Below are positions 33,509 through 44,394 of a stretch of DNA of 64,000 nucleotides, piece by piece. The DNA lies in NCBI GenBank assembly GCA_004431415.1, contig QPMI01000113.1:62001-126000 (forward strand), given 5' to 3'. The translations under genes and the position numbers were made by a program. The number at the start of each line of letters is the position of its first letter. The first letter of the stretch is position 1. The DNA comes from Cyanophora paradoxa. Its lineage: Eukaryota > Glaucocystophyceae > Cyanophorales > Cyanophoraceae. The notes under the pieces were generated by a model. It worked only from the letters and a program-made list of their open reading frames with translations, made no database searches and had not been told where the DNA came from.

Positions 33509-34009
33509 GATATCGATCAGCGTCTATTCGAACCCCGAGCTCTAGCTCCGCAGCAGCGCACCTGAACGGCCCCTATTACGACCTCACGCGTCGTCATGGC
33601 CGCGTCTAGATCGCGATGCTCTCGGCTGCCGCGTTTCGACCGCCGGAGCCAGCTCGTCTGTACGTGTGCTGGAAACGTCAGCGGTTTGCTGCGTCCGCGT
33701 CAGCACAGCGGTACGCACCATTCTTTGTTGTTACTTTCAGCAGAGCGAGCAGTAGCAAGGCAACTTGACCCGCCTTCACCCGCCTGAAGGCAAAGGCTAC
33801 GACGACCAGGCGCGATAGGCCCTTATAAGGACAGCCCTACACAGTTAAACGCGCACAGCAGGCGTCGGCAGCTACTCGGGCAGGTACTCGGAGGGACAAG
33901 TTGCGGAGCCCGGGTACAGCCTGTTTTCAAACGAAATTAGAGCACAGCTTGGACCGCTTCCAGCGCGCGCCCAGCCGAGCGACCAGTAGAACACAATCTA
34001 GCTAAAAGC
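33509..34009. promoter_or_regulatory. divergent intergenic region
   Basis: The TIR gene (-) and the STYX-like gene (+) start from its two ends, so it should hold both promoters. GC is lower than in exons. No TATA box or repeat stands out. Confidence 0.4.
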
Positions 34010-35474
34010 ATGGCAAGCGCCGAGGCTCAGGGCAAAGTCTTCAACTATGGTACGCTGAAGGTACGCTAGGCTGAGGCTTTGCGGAGCACTGACGATGAGC
34101 TTAGGGCTGTTTCGTACAACCCCTGGTGTGATTCAACGATCGAGGTTCGTCAAACTGGCCAGTCGTCCGTTTGCCGCTGCTCGGTGGAGGGATCTGCAGC
34201 AGCTTTGCCGCTGCTGCATCGGAGCCTCGGCGGAGGGATCTCAACTTTCGCTTGTTTTGCTGACTTCCCTCTTCTGGGCTTCAGGTCAAACTACGTTGAT
34301 GTGTCCACCGCCACCGCTGCCGAGATGGTGCGACGCGTCGACTCTCGAACGACCAGCCCCTTCAGGATCAGATCCCTATAGCTAGCTATGAGAAGATTCG
34401 CCTCATTTGCGGCTGGGGCGGCCGGTCCCTGCCGGCGGCGACTCCTAGCTAAGGCCGAATGCGGCGGCTGGCTGACATAGGGCGGCGGGCAGAGCTGCGC
34501 GGAGACGATCAAGCTGCTGGACTACAGCCAGGTGATGCGGGACATCGGCGCCACACGCCTGTCCCTCATCCTCAGGTGCGTGCGCCCCCGCCGAGGGCCG
34601 CGGCGCGGCGCCGGCACGTGTACGCGGCCGCCTGAGGCGGCCGGGCAGCCCGTTCCTCTTCCTCGGCAGCGAGGAGGACGCGAGGGACGTCCTCAGGTTG
34701 CAGAACGAGCGGTGCGCAGGGGCGCAGGACGCCCTCCCCGCGCCCCGGGCCGACGGTGCTGGGGGGTGCGCAGCATCTTCTACGTGATCAACGCGGACCC
34801 GAGCGAGGTGACTACGGGCTCCAGCTTCTACGGGCCCGCCATGCGCTACATGGAGATCCAGATCGGTGCGCGCCGCCCCGCCCCGGCTAGCCTCGCTCCA
34901 GAACACCCCCAGGCCCGTTGGGGCAGGGCCCCACACGCTCAAGCGCCTCTCTGCCCTAGCATGCTCTAGCCCATACGTGCTTGAGCCCCCCTGGGCCGCG
35001 CCTCCTGCACGCCGCACCCGCCGGGGGCCTGAGGCGGGGGGGCGGCAGACGAGATCGAGTTCTTCGACCTGAAGGCGGTGCTGCCGGCGGTCTTCGCCTT
35101 CATCGACGAGGCGAAGCGCGCCGGCGGCCGCGTCCTCGTCCACGGCAAGGACGGCATCTCCCGCTCCGCCGCCCTCGTCATCGGGCGCGCCCCGCCCCGC
35201 CCCTGCTCCCACCCCCCTGCGCTGAGCGGCCGGCGGGGGCAGGTACGTGATGCGGGAGAAGGGGGTGACCCTCGCGCGGGCGACCAAGCAGGTCCTCGAC
35301 ATGCGCGCCTGCGTCTACCCCAGGTCCCGCCCCCTGCAGCCCCTCCTTGCGCGGGAGGCGGTGCGTGCCTGACCTGGGGGGCTCGCTGGGGTGTTCAGCC
35401 ACTACTTCGTGCGCCAGCTGGCGGAGTACGAGCAAGAGCTCCTCGCCGAGAAGGCCGCCTCCACCGCCTCGTAG
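34010..35474 (+). CDS. STYX-like catalytically dead dual-specificity phosphatase
   Basis: Exon 1 starts at 34010 (MASAEAQGKVFNYGTLK). The phosphatase fold follows over short exons: TIKLLDYSQVMRDIG, SPFLFLGSEEDARDV, IFYVINADPSEV, YMEIQI, EIEFFDLKAVLPAVFAFIDE. The signature loop is VLVHGKDGISRSAALVIG at 35132-35185, then YVMREKGVTLARATKQVLDM and HYFVRQLAEYEQELLAEK. The active-site motif in DSPs is HCxxGxxR; here the nucleophilic Cys is Gly (codon 35144-35146), as in the human pseudophosphatase STYX (HGNAGISRS). The protein should bind phosphorylated partners without hydrolysing them. A second short exon (SNYVDVSTATAAEMVRR) near 34287 may belong to the gene. At the first donor, GTACGCT is repeated 11 bp apart, giving two possible splice sites. 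Stop TAG 35472-35474. Confidence 0.82.
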
Positions 35475-35724
35475 CCCCGGCCCCGGCCCCCTCGCCCACC
35501 CCTCCGCCCCCCGGCCCCTTCCCTCCCCGCGTATACAGGAAGTAGCTCGCTCGGTAGGATATGAAGCGGATGCGATGTTGAAATTATAATTATACGGGTA
35601 CTGTGCAACGAAAGGGATCGCGATATAGCTAGACAAAGGGATCTGCATACGAGCTGTACAACAAGAAAAGACACATCGAATGATCGGAATAATTTAGCGG
35701 CAATACGTTTAGCAAGCGCCACCC

Positions 35725-36612
35725 CTAGAGCCCCTCGTCGAGGGCCTCGACGCAGGCCTCGTTGACCCAGTGCGGATCCGCCGCGCCAGCGCTCGCGGCC
35801 GGCGCCCCGCCCTGGTCCCGGAAGGGGGCGAGGACGTCCACCAGCTTCCAGCCGCCCTCCTTCTGCAGCGCCTCGTCCCAGCTGTCGCCCGCTGCGCGCG
35901 CACACACGGTCACGGTGTGCGCGCGCATAGGACGAGAACCGGGACCGAGTGCGCACCGTTCCCTTTGTAGCGGAGCAGGGCGGCATGCGCGGTGCCCATT
36001 TCGACGTTCGAGCGCGCCAAAAAATCTGTCGATTCTTTTACGCCTGGCCAGTGGCTGACCACCGCCAGCCGCTTCGCATCGCCCGCGTGCGCCCTCGCCG
36101 AGCTGAGCAGGCTCTTCTCGCTCCCCACGTACAGCTGCGGTCGCGCCACAGATTAAATCTCGAACCGCCGCGCGCGACGAAGACTGAGGCGCACGTCTTC
36201 AACATACTCCGTCGCAATTTCGATACTTGAGAATGCTTCGTGCACGTACTGCCACGTCATCTCCGTGCGTACCGCAGGAGAGACGAGCACCCTGCGGCAG
36301 ATTGAAGTTCGAGGGGGCAAGGCTCGATGGACACGGCGGACCTGTCGGGTACCCAGCCCCGGTTTAAGAGCTGAAGGCCCGTGCTGTGTGCATCTCCTAC
36401 GCCCTTGGATGTAAGCGGCCGATCTATGTCTTGCGTGCCTGGGGGGAGCTGCTGCGTGGTCGCAGCGGGGCGCATGAGTGGCGGCCGCAGCGGGCCGAAG
36501 CGGCGGGGCGCAGAAGTGGCGCTTGACGCACCTCCCAACTGCTTTGTGCGTGCCGGATGATTACCAGCTGTTTGCCTGTTTCGCCGTGGGAGGCCGATCG
36601 AAACAGGAACAT
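35725..36612 (-). CDS. SixA-like histidine phosphatase family protein
   Basis: Exons read MFLFRSASHGETGKQLVIIR with HAQSSWE (start 36612; an upstream in-frame start at 36705 is possible), DIDRPLTSKGVGDAHSTGLQ with LLNRGWVPD, SPAVRTEMTWQYVHEAF, RLAVVSHWPGVKESTDFL and AALLRYKGNGAHSVPVL. The last exon ends ACVEALDEGL at 35725. The RHA catalytic motif, the DxDRPL/G stretch, the SSPAxR motif and the second histidine (VVSHWPG) are those of the SixA branch of the histidine phosphatase superfamily. Bacterial members dephosphorylate phosphohistidine; the substrate here cannot be told. It is divergent from NAA25. An intron near 35893-35925 has a GCGCGCACAC/GTGTGCGCGC inverted repeat. Confidence 0.82.
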
Positions 36613-36845
36613 GCCGCTTTCGACTCCTCGCCCACCCCCGTCGCCGTCAAGGTGTTGCACGTGCAATGTGAGTCGCTGTACGTCGCTCTCTAAGTGTACC
36701 AGCACGCCGGCGGCCTCAGACGGGCCTCTGACCCGGGGTACAGGGACTGAAAGGAGCCGTGATCGTCCGGGAGCGTGCCCGGCGTCCCTTGCTCGCTTAT
36801 TTTTGGTTCGACGGCCATCTTCGGCCGGTTCGCGTCGCGCGTAGG
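36613..36845. promoter_or_regulatory. divergent intergenic region
   Basis: The SixA-like gene (-) and NAA25 (+) read outwards from this 233-bp interval, so both promoters should be here. If the SixA-like gene starts at 36705 the shared interval shrinks to 140 bp. Confidence 0.45.
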
Positions 36846-39800
36846 ATGGCGGAATCTATCAAAAAGCTGAAGCCCATCTACGATGCGCTCGATGCGCGCA
36901 ACAACAAGCAGGCGCACAAGCTGTGCACCCAGGCGCTGCAGAAGCAGCCGAACGTGGTTATCCTCAAGGTACGCGGACGCCATGGCGTCAGTCGCGCCGG
37001 CGCACCGCCCGAACGTCCGCGCGATCTGGCGCGATGGGGCGCAACTGGATGTGCTTGCGCGACCGTGCGCGGCGCAGGTCCTGAAAGCGCTCGCGGCGGA
37101 GCGGCTCGGCAAGCGCGATGAGGCGCTGGAGCTGATGCGCGAGGCACAGGAGGCCAAGCCGACCGACGAGCAGACGCTCAACACGATGGTGCGCCGGCGC
37201 GTAGCACGCGCGTCCGCTCGCCGTCGGTGAGCCGGCGTCCCTCACCGGCCCCGCCCCTCGCCCGTTCCCAGATGCACGTCTTCAAGGCCCTGGGGAAGCG
37301 TGCGCGCCCGCCGGTGCCGCGCCGCGCGGGGCCGGCCCGAGCGCGCGGGCGCAGTGGAGGACGCGCTCGCGTGCTACGAGCAGGCGTGGACGAAGAACCC
37401 GAACGACCCCGACATCGCCGCGCAGGCCCGCTCCCTCCCGCCCGCCGCCCCGCCGGCGGCCCGCCCGCCGACCCCGCCGCAGGTCTTCTTCTCGTACGTG
37501 AAGCTGGGGCACGTCGCCAAGCAGCAGCAGGCGCGCCCCCCGCCCGCCCCCCCGGCGCCCCCCACCGGCCCCTGACGCCCGCTGCAGATGGCGATGAAGA
37601 TGTACAAGCAGTTCGGCAAGGCGCGCGGACGGCCGCCGCGCGGCGGCGGGGGCGCGGCTGAGGGGCGGGGCGGGGGTGCAGGTGGAGCACCTGCTGTGGG
37701 GCGTCGCGTCGACGGCGCTGCAGGGGCGGGAGGCCGGCGGGGCGAAGCTGTTGCAGCTCGCCGAGGGCATGCTCTCCAAGCTCGACAAGGACGGCAAGCT
37801 CCCCAACTACGAGGGTGCCCCGAACCCCCCCCCCCCCTCTTCCGGCTCCCCCGTGTGATGGGCGGGGGCGGGGGCAGCGCTGCTGCTGTACGCGGAGGTG
37901 CTGGAGCAGCAGGGGAAGAAGCGGGAGGCGCTGGAGCTGTGGGCGGGCAAGACGGGCGAGGCCCTCTGCCCCGTCCCCTTCGAGCGCAAGCGCGCCCGCG
38001 CCGACCTCCACGCCGCCCTCGGTGCCCCCCGCACAGCCGCCAGCCCCTGCCCCGCCCCGCCCCGAGCGCACCGCAGGGGAGGCGCGCGAGGCGAACGCCA
38101 TCTTCGCGGACCTCATCTGCACGCACGAGTCCGCCTGTCCCCCGCCCCAGCAACAATGCGACGTGCACGCGCTGAGCATGCCTCCGGCGCAGCGCGGACG
38201 AGTGGAGCTACTACGTGGCGTACATTGAGACGCTGCTGAAGTACGCGCCGGACACGGGGGCGAGGCCCGGGGCGGCGGGGGCGTGCCCGGGGCCCGGGGA
38301 GGCGCACGGGACGCTGGCGGAGGCGCTCGCCTTCCTCGCGCGGCTGCAGGGCGAGCACGGGCCCGGCGCGGGGGCGGCCGCGCCCAAGCGGGCCCCCTTC
38401 CTCGCCGAGCTCGAGCTCGAGGCGCAGCTCGTCGCCCGCGGCGCCCCCGCCGGCGACGCCTCGCTCGCGTCCGCCCCTCCCGCCCCGCCGCCCCCCTCTC
38501 CGGCCCCCTGAGCGCCGGCAGGCGCCTCTCGGAGATGGTCGTCCGGTACTTCGAGCGCTGGGGCGGCCGCCCCGTCTGCGTCCTCGACCTCGCGGTGCCC
38601 CGGCCCCCGGGGCGCCCCTCCTCGCGCGCGCCCGTCCTCACACGCCCCCGGCAGCCGTACCTGAGGCGCGTGGCCGAGGCGGGGGCGGGGAAGGGGGCGG
38701 CGCTGGCGGCGCGCGTGGCGGGGACGCTCGGGGAGAAGCCGGGGGAGGGGAAGGGGGCGCTGGAGTGGACGGCGCGGGCGGTGAACGCGCGCTGCGTGGA
38801 GCGGGCGCTGGGGGCGCACCGGGGCGAGGGCGTGGCGCAGGCGCTGGCGGCGGCGCAGGGGCTGCTGGGGGAGTACGAGGCGTCGCTCTCGCTGCCGCTG
38901 AACCTGGAGCCGACGGAGCGGCGGCCCGGGGACGACCTCCTCCTCCTCGCCTCGCACCGCCTCCTCGACGCGCACGCCGCCACGGGGGACGCGCAGTGGC
39001 TCGTCGAGGCGGCCACCCTCCTCGAGCTCGGCCTCCGCCACTCCCGCCACAACTTCCAGTTCAAGCTGCTGCTGCTCCGCCTCTACTCGCGCCTCGGGGC
39101 CGGCGTCATGGCGGCCCGCGCCGCCGACGCCCTCGACCTCAAGCACATCCAGGCGCCCCCCCGCCTGCCGCTGCCGGCCCCGTCGCCTCGTGCTCGAGGT
39201 GACCTTCGCCCCGGGCAGCTGGAGACGCTGCTGCACGCGGGGCTGGGGGAGGCGGTGCGGGGCCTGGCGTACGGGGAGGCGCTGGGGATGGCGGAGGAGC
39301 TCCTCGCCTTCCACCGCGACGCCCAGCGCGACGTCCGCCCCCGCCCCCCGCCCCCCGGCCCCCGGCCCCGCGGGGCGCTGAGGGGCGGAGGGGGCAGTGC
39401 CCGGACTTCGTCGCGAACGCCTTCCGCCACGGCTCCTACACCAAGGCCGGCGCCCCGCCGCCCCGGGGGGCCCGCCTCGGCCTCACCGCGCCCCCCCGCA
39501 GGTGGCCGAGTTCCTGGCCTTCCGCGAGCGGCTGCGGCGCTCGGCGCTCGCGCACACGGCGGCCGCCGAGTGGGTCCAGCTCATGCTCTTCCTCCACCAC
39601 TTCCAGGCCGCCCGCCCCGCCCCCGCCCCTCCCGCCCCGCCCGCCCGCCCGCGCGCCCGACGCGGGGCGGCGCAGGTGGCGGAGGCGCGCGAGATGCTCG
39701 CCTCGACAGAGGCCCTCAACATCGACCACGCCGGTCCGCCTGCCGCCCGCCGGGGCGCCGGGGCGCGCGGCGAGGGGCGAGGGGGCAGAGGAGACGATCG

Positions 39801-41336
39801 GGGCCTGCGGAGCAACGACGACGGGGCGGTCTTCTCGCGCTGGGACGAGACCCTCGCCCCCGCCGCCGACCCCGCCTTCCTCGCCCCGCCCCCGGCCCCC
39901 GCCCCGGGCTCCTTCGCCTCCTACGCGCCCCCGACCACCCCGCCGCCTCGGGGCCCCCGGCCCGCGAGGCCCGCGCCGCGCGCGACGGCGAGATCGGGGC
40001 GCGCCGCCTCTGGGCCAAGGTCAACGCGCTGGTGCCGGCGATCCTGCGCGCCGCCCTCGAGGGCGCCAACGCGCTCCCCGCGGGGGCGAGCCGCCGGCGG
40101 CCCTCGCCGACGCCCTCGCCTCGTCCCTCCAGGAGCTCGGTGCCGCCGCCCTCGCGCCTCCCGCGGCCGGCGCGGCGCTCACGGCCCCGCAGGCGTGCTG
40201 AAGCTGCACGCGGCGACGGAGGGGGGCCTGCCGGGGACGCCGGCGTGCGGGGAGGGGGCGGACTGGTTCGACGGGACGAGCTGGGCCTGCTCCGTCCTCA
40301 TCGCCCGCCTCGCGGCCGCCGTCTCGGAGCTCGCGGGGGCCCACGCGGCGGCCTCGCTCGAGGCGGCGGAGGCGGCCTCGCGCGCCGTCGCCCACCACGC
40401 GCCCCTCGTCGCCCTCGCCCTCCAGCGTCCGCCCCCCGCCCCGCCCGGAGCCCCGCCTCGCCCCGAGGCCCCCCGCAGACCTCTCCAGCCACCTCGCCAT
40501 GGCCTTCTTCGTGGGGGGCCCCTCCCCGCCCGGCGCCCCCCGCGGCCGCCTCAACCCCTCCGTGCTCCCGTGCGCCCCCGGCCCCCCCGGGCGCGCCCCT
40601 GGAGGGCCGGGGGTGAGGAGCGGGGCGGGGCGGGGGCCAGGTACCTGCACGCCTTCGTGTACCGGAACCTCCACTGGCTGGCGATGCTCGCGCAGGCGTG
40701 GGCGGCGGCGCCCGTCTTCGCGGCCCCCGCGGGGGCCAAGAAGGGGAAGAAGAAGGAGGCGCCCGCGGCGGCGCTGGCGGAGGCGGTGCGGGGGGCGCGC
40801 GAGGCGGTGCGCGGCGCCGTGGAGGAGCTCCTCGCCTCCCACTCTGACCTCAACGGCCTCCTCGAGCCCGAGGCGCGCCCCGCCCCGCCCCGCGCCGCGC
40901 CGCGCCGTGCGAGGGGGCCTGGGGTGCAGCTCGGGGAGGAGCTCGCCTCGGCGCCCAAGAGCGGGCACGCGATGCACTTCACCCCGAACCTCCCCTCCCA
41001 GGCGCCCCCCGCGGAGCACGAGGGCGGCTGCTGCGGCGTCGGCACCACCCCGGCCCACGCCGAGGCGCTGCGCCGGCGGGGCCTGCCCTACGAGGCCGCC
41101 AAGGCCGCCCCCGTCCCCTTCCTCGCCTCCCCCGAGGCGGCCGCGGTGCGGGCCGAGGTGCTCGCCGGGGTCAGCGGGGCCCACCGGCGCGCCCTCTTCA
41201 CCGCCCTCGAGTTCCTCCGCCAGGTCCCCCTCCGGCCCGCTGCGCCAGCGAGGGGCCCCCCTGACGCGCCCCGCAGCGCCGCCAGATCGTCGCCGCCGCC
41301 GCCGTCGCCTTCCAGTCCCCCGCCCCCGCCAGCTAG
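36846..41336 (+). CDS. NAA25: NatB N-terminal acetyltransferase auxiliary subunit
   Basis: The ATG at 36846 opens MAESIKKLKPIYDALDARNN, very like the NAA25/Mdm20 N terminus. TPR units follow: KLCTQALQKQPNVVILK, LKALAAERLGKRDEALELMR, EAKPTDEQTLNTM, AVEDALACYEQAWTKNPND, VFFSYVKLGHVAKQQQ, MAMKMYKQFGK. The middle matches the family well: LLLASHRLLDAHAATGDAQW, AATLLELGLRHSRHNFQFK, LLLLRLYSRLGAG, ALDLKHIQ, FVANAFRHGSYTKA, EFLAFRERLRRS. C-terminal exons include FVYRNLHWLAMLAQAW and FTALEFLRQV, ending QSPAPAS with TAG at 41334-41336. NAA25 anchors NAA20 on ribosomes for co-translational acetylation of Met-Asp/Glu/Asn/Gln starts. Many short C-rich introns interrupt it. It is the last host gene before the transition zone. 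Confidence 0.9.
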
Positions 41337-41779
41337 CTGCCGGCCGCGGCGACGCCGGCCCCCCGCACGCGCGCGCGCGTTGCGCTAGCGCCGCGGCGCG
41401 CGTGTCTGGACCGGCCGCTGATCTCACGCTGCCCGGCTGGGCGTGATGATTTTTGTTATTGATATCTATAGCTAGATATAGATAGAGTGTATTCATCATG
41501 GCATAGGGCTGTACCGGCGTGGCTGCAACGCCTGGGCCGGGGCTCTCTGAAGACGGGGGAGAGAGTCGGGGAGGGGAATTCGAAGGGGAAACGGGGAGGG
41601 GGGGGTCATCCGATGATCCTGAGGTTATAGTGTCGCGGGCGATGGCAAGTCCGGCTAGAGCTTAGCCGGCTGGACCGGGTGCGGCCGCAGGCCGCGGGCC
41701 GGAAGCCGGCTAGGCGGGGCCGGTCGCGACTTGGCTTGGTGACTTTCGGGCGCAGCCGAATGATTTTCGGTGCAGCGGT
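41337..41779. other. noncoding spacer after NAA25
   Basis: No gene is recognised. It contains a short AT-rich TATAGCTAGATATAGATAG stretch near 41466, a G-rich tract near 41560-41610 and CCGGCTAG-type repeats near 41650-41715. Confidence 0.4.
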
Positions 41780-42836
41780 TGTTGGGGTTCAGAACCCAAG
41801 TCGGAACCCAATTCGGAATCCTAGAACCGTGAAAGTCCTAGAAAATACTTGCTAGTTTGCAACGCGGGCTAGTATAAGTAGCCGCTGCCCTGCCAAAGTT
41901 GTTATTCTTTGTGAGGCGCACAGCCTCGAAATACTAGCAGCGAAACTCTGCCTCTCTGCGGCTGCACCTTGCCTTAGCAATTAATATTTGGGAGGGCCTT
42001 GCATTGAATTGCACTACTAGCTGGGATCGCATCTCAGGTCTGTTATTAATCTGTTATTAGGCCTCTGGTTAAAACCCTAGACTATATCTGGGCCTTGCCC
42101 GGATTTAACCAGACGCTTAATACGTGGGGGCTGCTCAAAATTTTCAGCTATATAGCTAGCTCTTCAAAGCTAGCTGGCCAACCTCTGCGTCGCGATGCGC
42201 ATAGCCACTGCGCATCCGGAAGTCGTCGCGTACTGACCAGAGCCTTTGCGCATGGTCGCAACTCCTACTATCAACTCGGCGCTACCTGCTGCGCGGGTGA
42301 GCGGACGCTACCGCGCGCCAGCGCTACGCGTCGCTTTAAAAGATGCGTACATGGTCGCCCTGCCTGGGCTAGCTACTAGGCTAGCGCACTAGCAGCCGCG
42401 GCGTGACGCCGCTAACGGGGCGCCGGCATGCGCATGCGCACGCGCGCGCGTACGTCTGCGCCGCGACCAGTGTCTGATCCGGGCCTGCTCGACGCAGCGT
42501 TCGCATCTCAGGCCTAGGCCGGATCGGATTCTGCGGCGCGAGCGCACTCGAGCTCTACAGGCGTGGCATCGCCGGCCGCGGCGGCCGACGGGCGCCGAGC
42601 TCGCCGATTCGACGCCGAGCTCGCGGGGGCCGCCGGGCGCGCTATAGCTAGCTCCGAGGCTCGGGCCCGGGCTCCGGGGCGCCGTCGAGGTCGATCATCG
42701 CGCGCCGCGGCGCGCGGGCGAGGAATCGGAAGCGCTAGAGCTAGCGCTAGATCTAGAACTAGTCGGATCGCCGGGGCGGACCTGCTCGGCGGTTCGCTGC
42801 GGAATTCTGCTGCGGCGGACGTGTTTTGAGTTCGGA
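41780..42836 (+). mobile_element. possible LTR and leader of a Gag-bearing retroelement
   Basis: The stretch opens TGTTGGGGTTCAGAACCC, the kind of TG start seen in many LTRs. It has a TATA-like box (TATAAGTA, 41873-41880) and then a transcribed-looking, moderately AT-rich segment, followed by GC- and CTAG-rich sequence up to the Gag-like ORF at 42837. A short inverted repeat (CTGGTTAAA / TTTAACCAG) lies near 42066-42112. I could not fix the 3' end of an LTR, a primer-binding site or a second LTR copy, so this rests mainly on position and the TG/TATA features. Confidence 0.3.
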
Positions 42837-43997
42837 ATGGCTCCGAATACGCGAAGCGGCGGATCCGGAGGCGCGGGCGCTAGTGGCGGATCCGGGGGCG
42901 GCAGCCAGGGCAGTGGCGGGCCCGGGCGGCGGCTGCAGCTGCGCATGCAGCAGCCGTGCCCGCGGCCGCGGCGGCGGCCGCTCCGGCGGCAAACGCGATG
43001 CCAGCGCTAGCTCCGGGGCCAGCGCCGGTCGCGCCAGTGGCGCCGGTCGCACCAGCGGCGGCTGGGCGCCAGTAGCGATCGGGGCCAGCAACCAGCTGCG
43101 GCGGCAGCTGACGCTGCGTTGGAGGCGCTGAAGAGCAACCTGGACATGCATACACGGCACCGCGAGCTGAAAGAATTTAAGGAGCGAATTCCGGCTTTAA
43201 CAAATACTGGCGTTCTATCGTGGATCGTATCGCTGGAGCGCCTGGCAACTTTTATTCAGCCGCCGAAATTTCTGGAGCCGGACAAGATAGTAGCGGAGCT
43301 CGCAATGTCTTCGCTGCAGCGCTCAGCAAGTGATGATTTGACTGGAGCATTCTCAGCGACGGTGCTGGGTGCTATGGCGTCGAAGGCGGCGGGCGGTGAA
43401 TTTGAGATGACGTCGTGGGCAAAAATTCGTGAGCATCTGATCAGCTTGGTGCCTGGCAATAAATTCGAGCTGCTGAAGAATACGATCAAGACGGCGAGCC
43501 AGCATTTCTCAGCTCTAAACAACCCCACGGAGCTGGATGCTCAGGCTCTTATCAATAACGTTGTTTTATTTCGGCACCTGCTTCAGCTGCAAGACTCGTG
43601 TCCGGACGAGATGTTGATCGCGGAATTAATGTCCCCGGACGCGATCACTTCGCCGGCAATGGTCAAGCTCACAAGCAGAATCACGGAGGGCGCGCGTACA
43701 AATCTGGCCGAGTGGGGTCGCGAATTCTTCAGTCGAGTTCGGTCCCATAACGAGCTGGAAATGAGGCTCCAGCGGGTGAGGGCCAGCGGTGGATTTTCGG
43801 ACGCGTCAGTCTCTCGCGTTGCGGGGGGTGAGCTTGGCAGCAGCAGCAAGAAGCAGAAGACGGGCGGACAGCCTCGTTGGTGTGATGAATGCGAGAGCGG
43901 CTCGCACAACACTGTCGTCTGCATCAAGCGACTTCAGCGGGAGCTGGAGGAGATGCGGGCGCAACACATATACCGTAGTACAACGCCCGGCTTTTAG
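42837..43997 (+). CDS. Gag-like protein with CCHC zinc knuckle
   Basis: The 3' part is one clean frame from about 43062 to the TAG at 43995-43997. A helical, capsid-like region includes IPALTNTGVLSWIVSLERLA, GNKFELLKNTIKTASQHFSA and LLQLQDSCPDEMLIAELM. A zinc knuckle follows, WCDECESGSHNTVVCIK, which fits C-x2-C-x4-H-x4-C exactly, then a short coiled coil ending YRSTTPGF. This is the layout of retrotransposon Gag. Upstream, an ATG at 42837 in the same frame opens MAPNTRSGGSGG. A plausible Ala/Pro-rich stretch (PALAPGPAPVAPVAPVAP, near 42990-43060) is in another frame, so the N-terminal half needs two frame changes in a GC-rich repeat. No protease, reverse transcriptase or integrase is found downstream. 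Its codon use is less GC-biased than host exons. Confidence 0.6.
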
Positions 43998-44284
43998 ACC
44001 TCGGCTTATTTAAATTGATCTCGTTAGTATATAACCTGTATTTATAATATATCTATCGTGAATATGTGTGTATTTTATCTGTGATATGTATTTATTTTAT
44101 CGTGAGTTATAGCTTCTTTTTAATAAAATATGTGAAATATGTATAGTTTATGTGAAGTTTATCTATATTCTCGATGAGTAGACTTATATATATCGTGAAT
44201 TTCATTATAGTATAGGTGTGACTCAACTAAGTTTAATTATAACTTGCCTCAGTCTAAAAGCCGGGCGTTGTATATGTGTGTTGT
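43962..44284. repeat. AT-rich fold-back with terminal inverted repeats
   Basis: CAACGCCCGGCTTTTAGAC at 43981-43999 reappears inverted at about 44252-44270. The match extends outward as CAACACATATA against TATATGTGTGTTG, with an 8-bp gap in the left arm. The roughly 250 bp between is very AT-rich with repeated ATATGTG, TATCGTGA and TTTATCTG phrases. The left arm contains the last codons and stop of the Gag-like gene. It could be a MITE-like insertion, a retroelement 3' end or the viral border; I cannot decide. Confidence 0.6.
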
Positions 44285-44394
44285 TCTGAATTTTCAATGC
44301 ATAAGCGACGATCATGCGTCGTTTCATCAAAAACAACTACCATGAGCTGCATGGAACGTTCGCGCGCATCGAGATCGATCGGCTACGCACAGAA

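Noticed and set aside
41780-44284. Complete LTR retrotransposon
   Set aside because: Only an LTR-like start and a Gag-like ORF are visible; no protease, reverse transcriptase, integrase, primer-binding site or second LTR was found.
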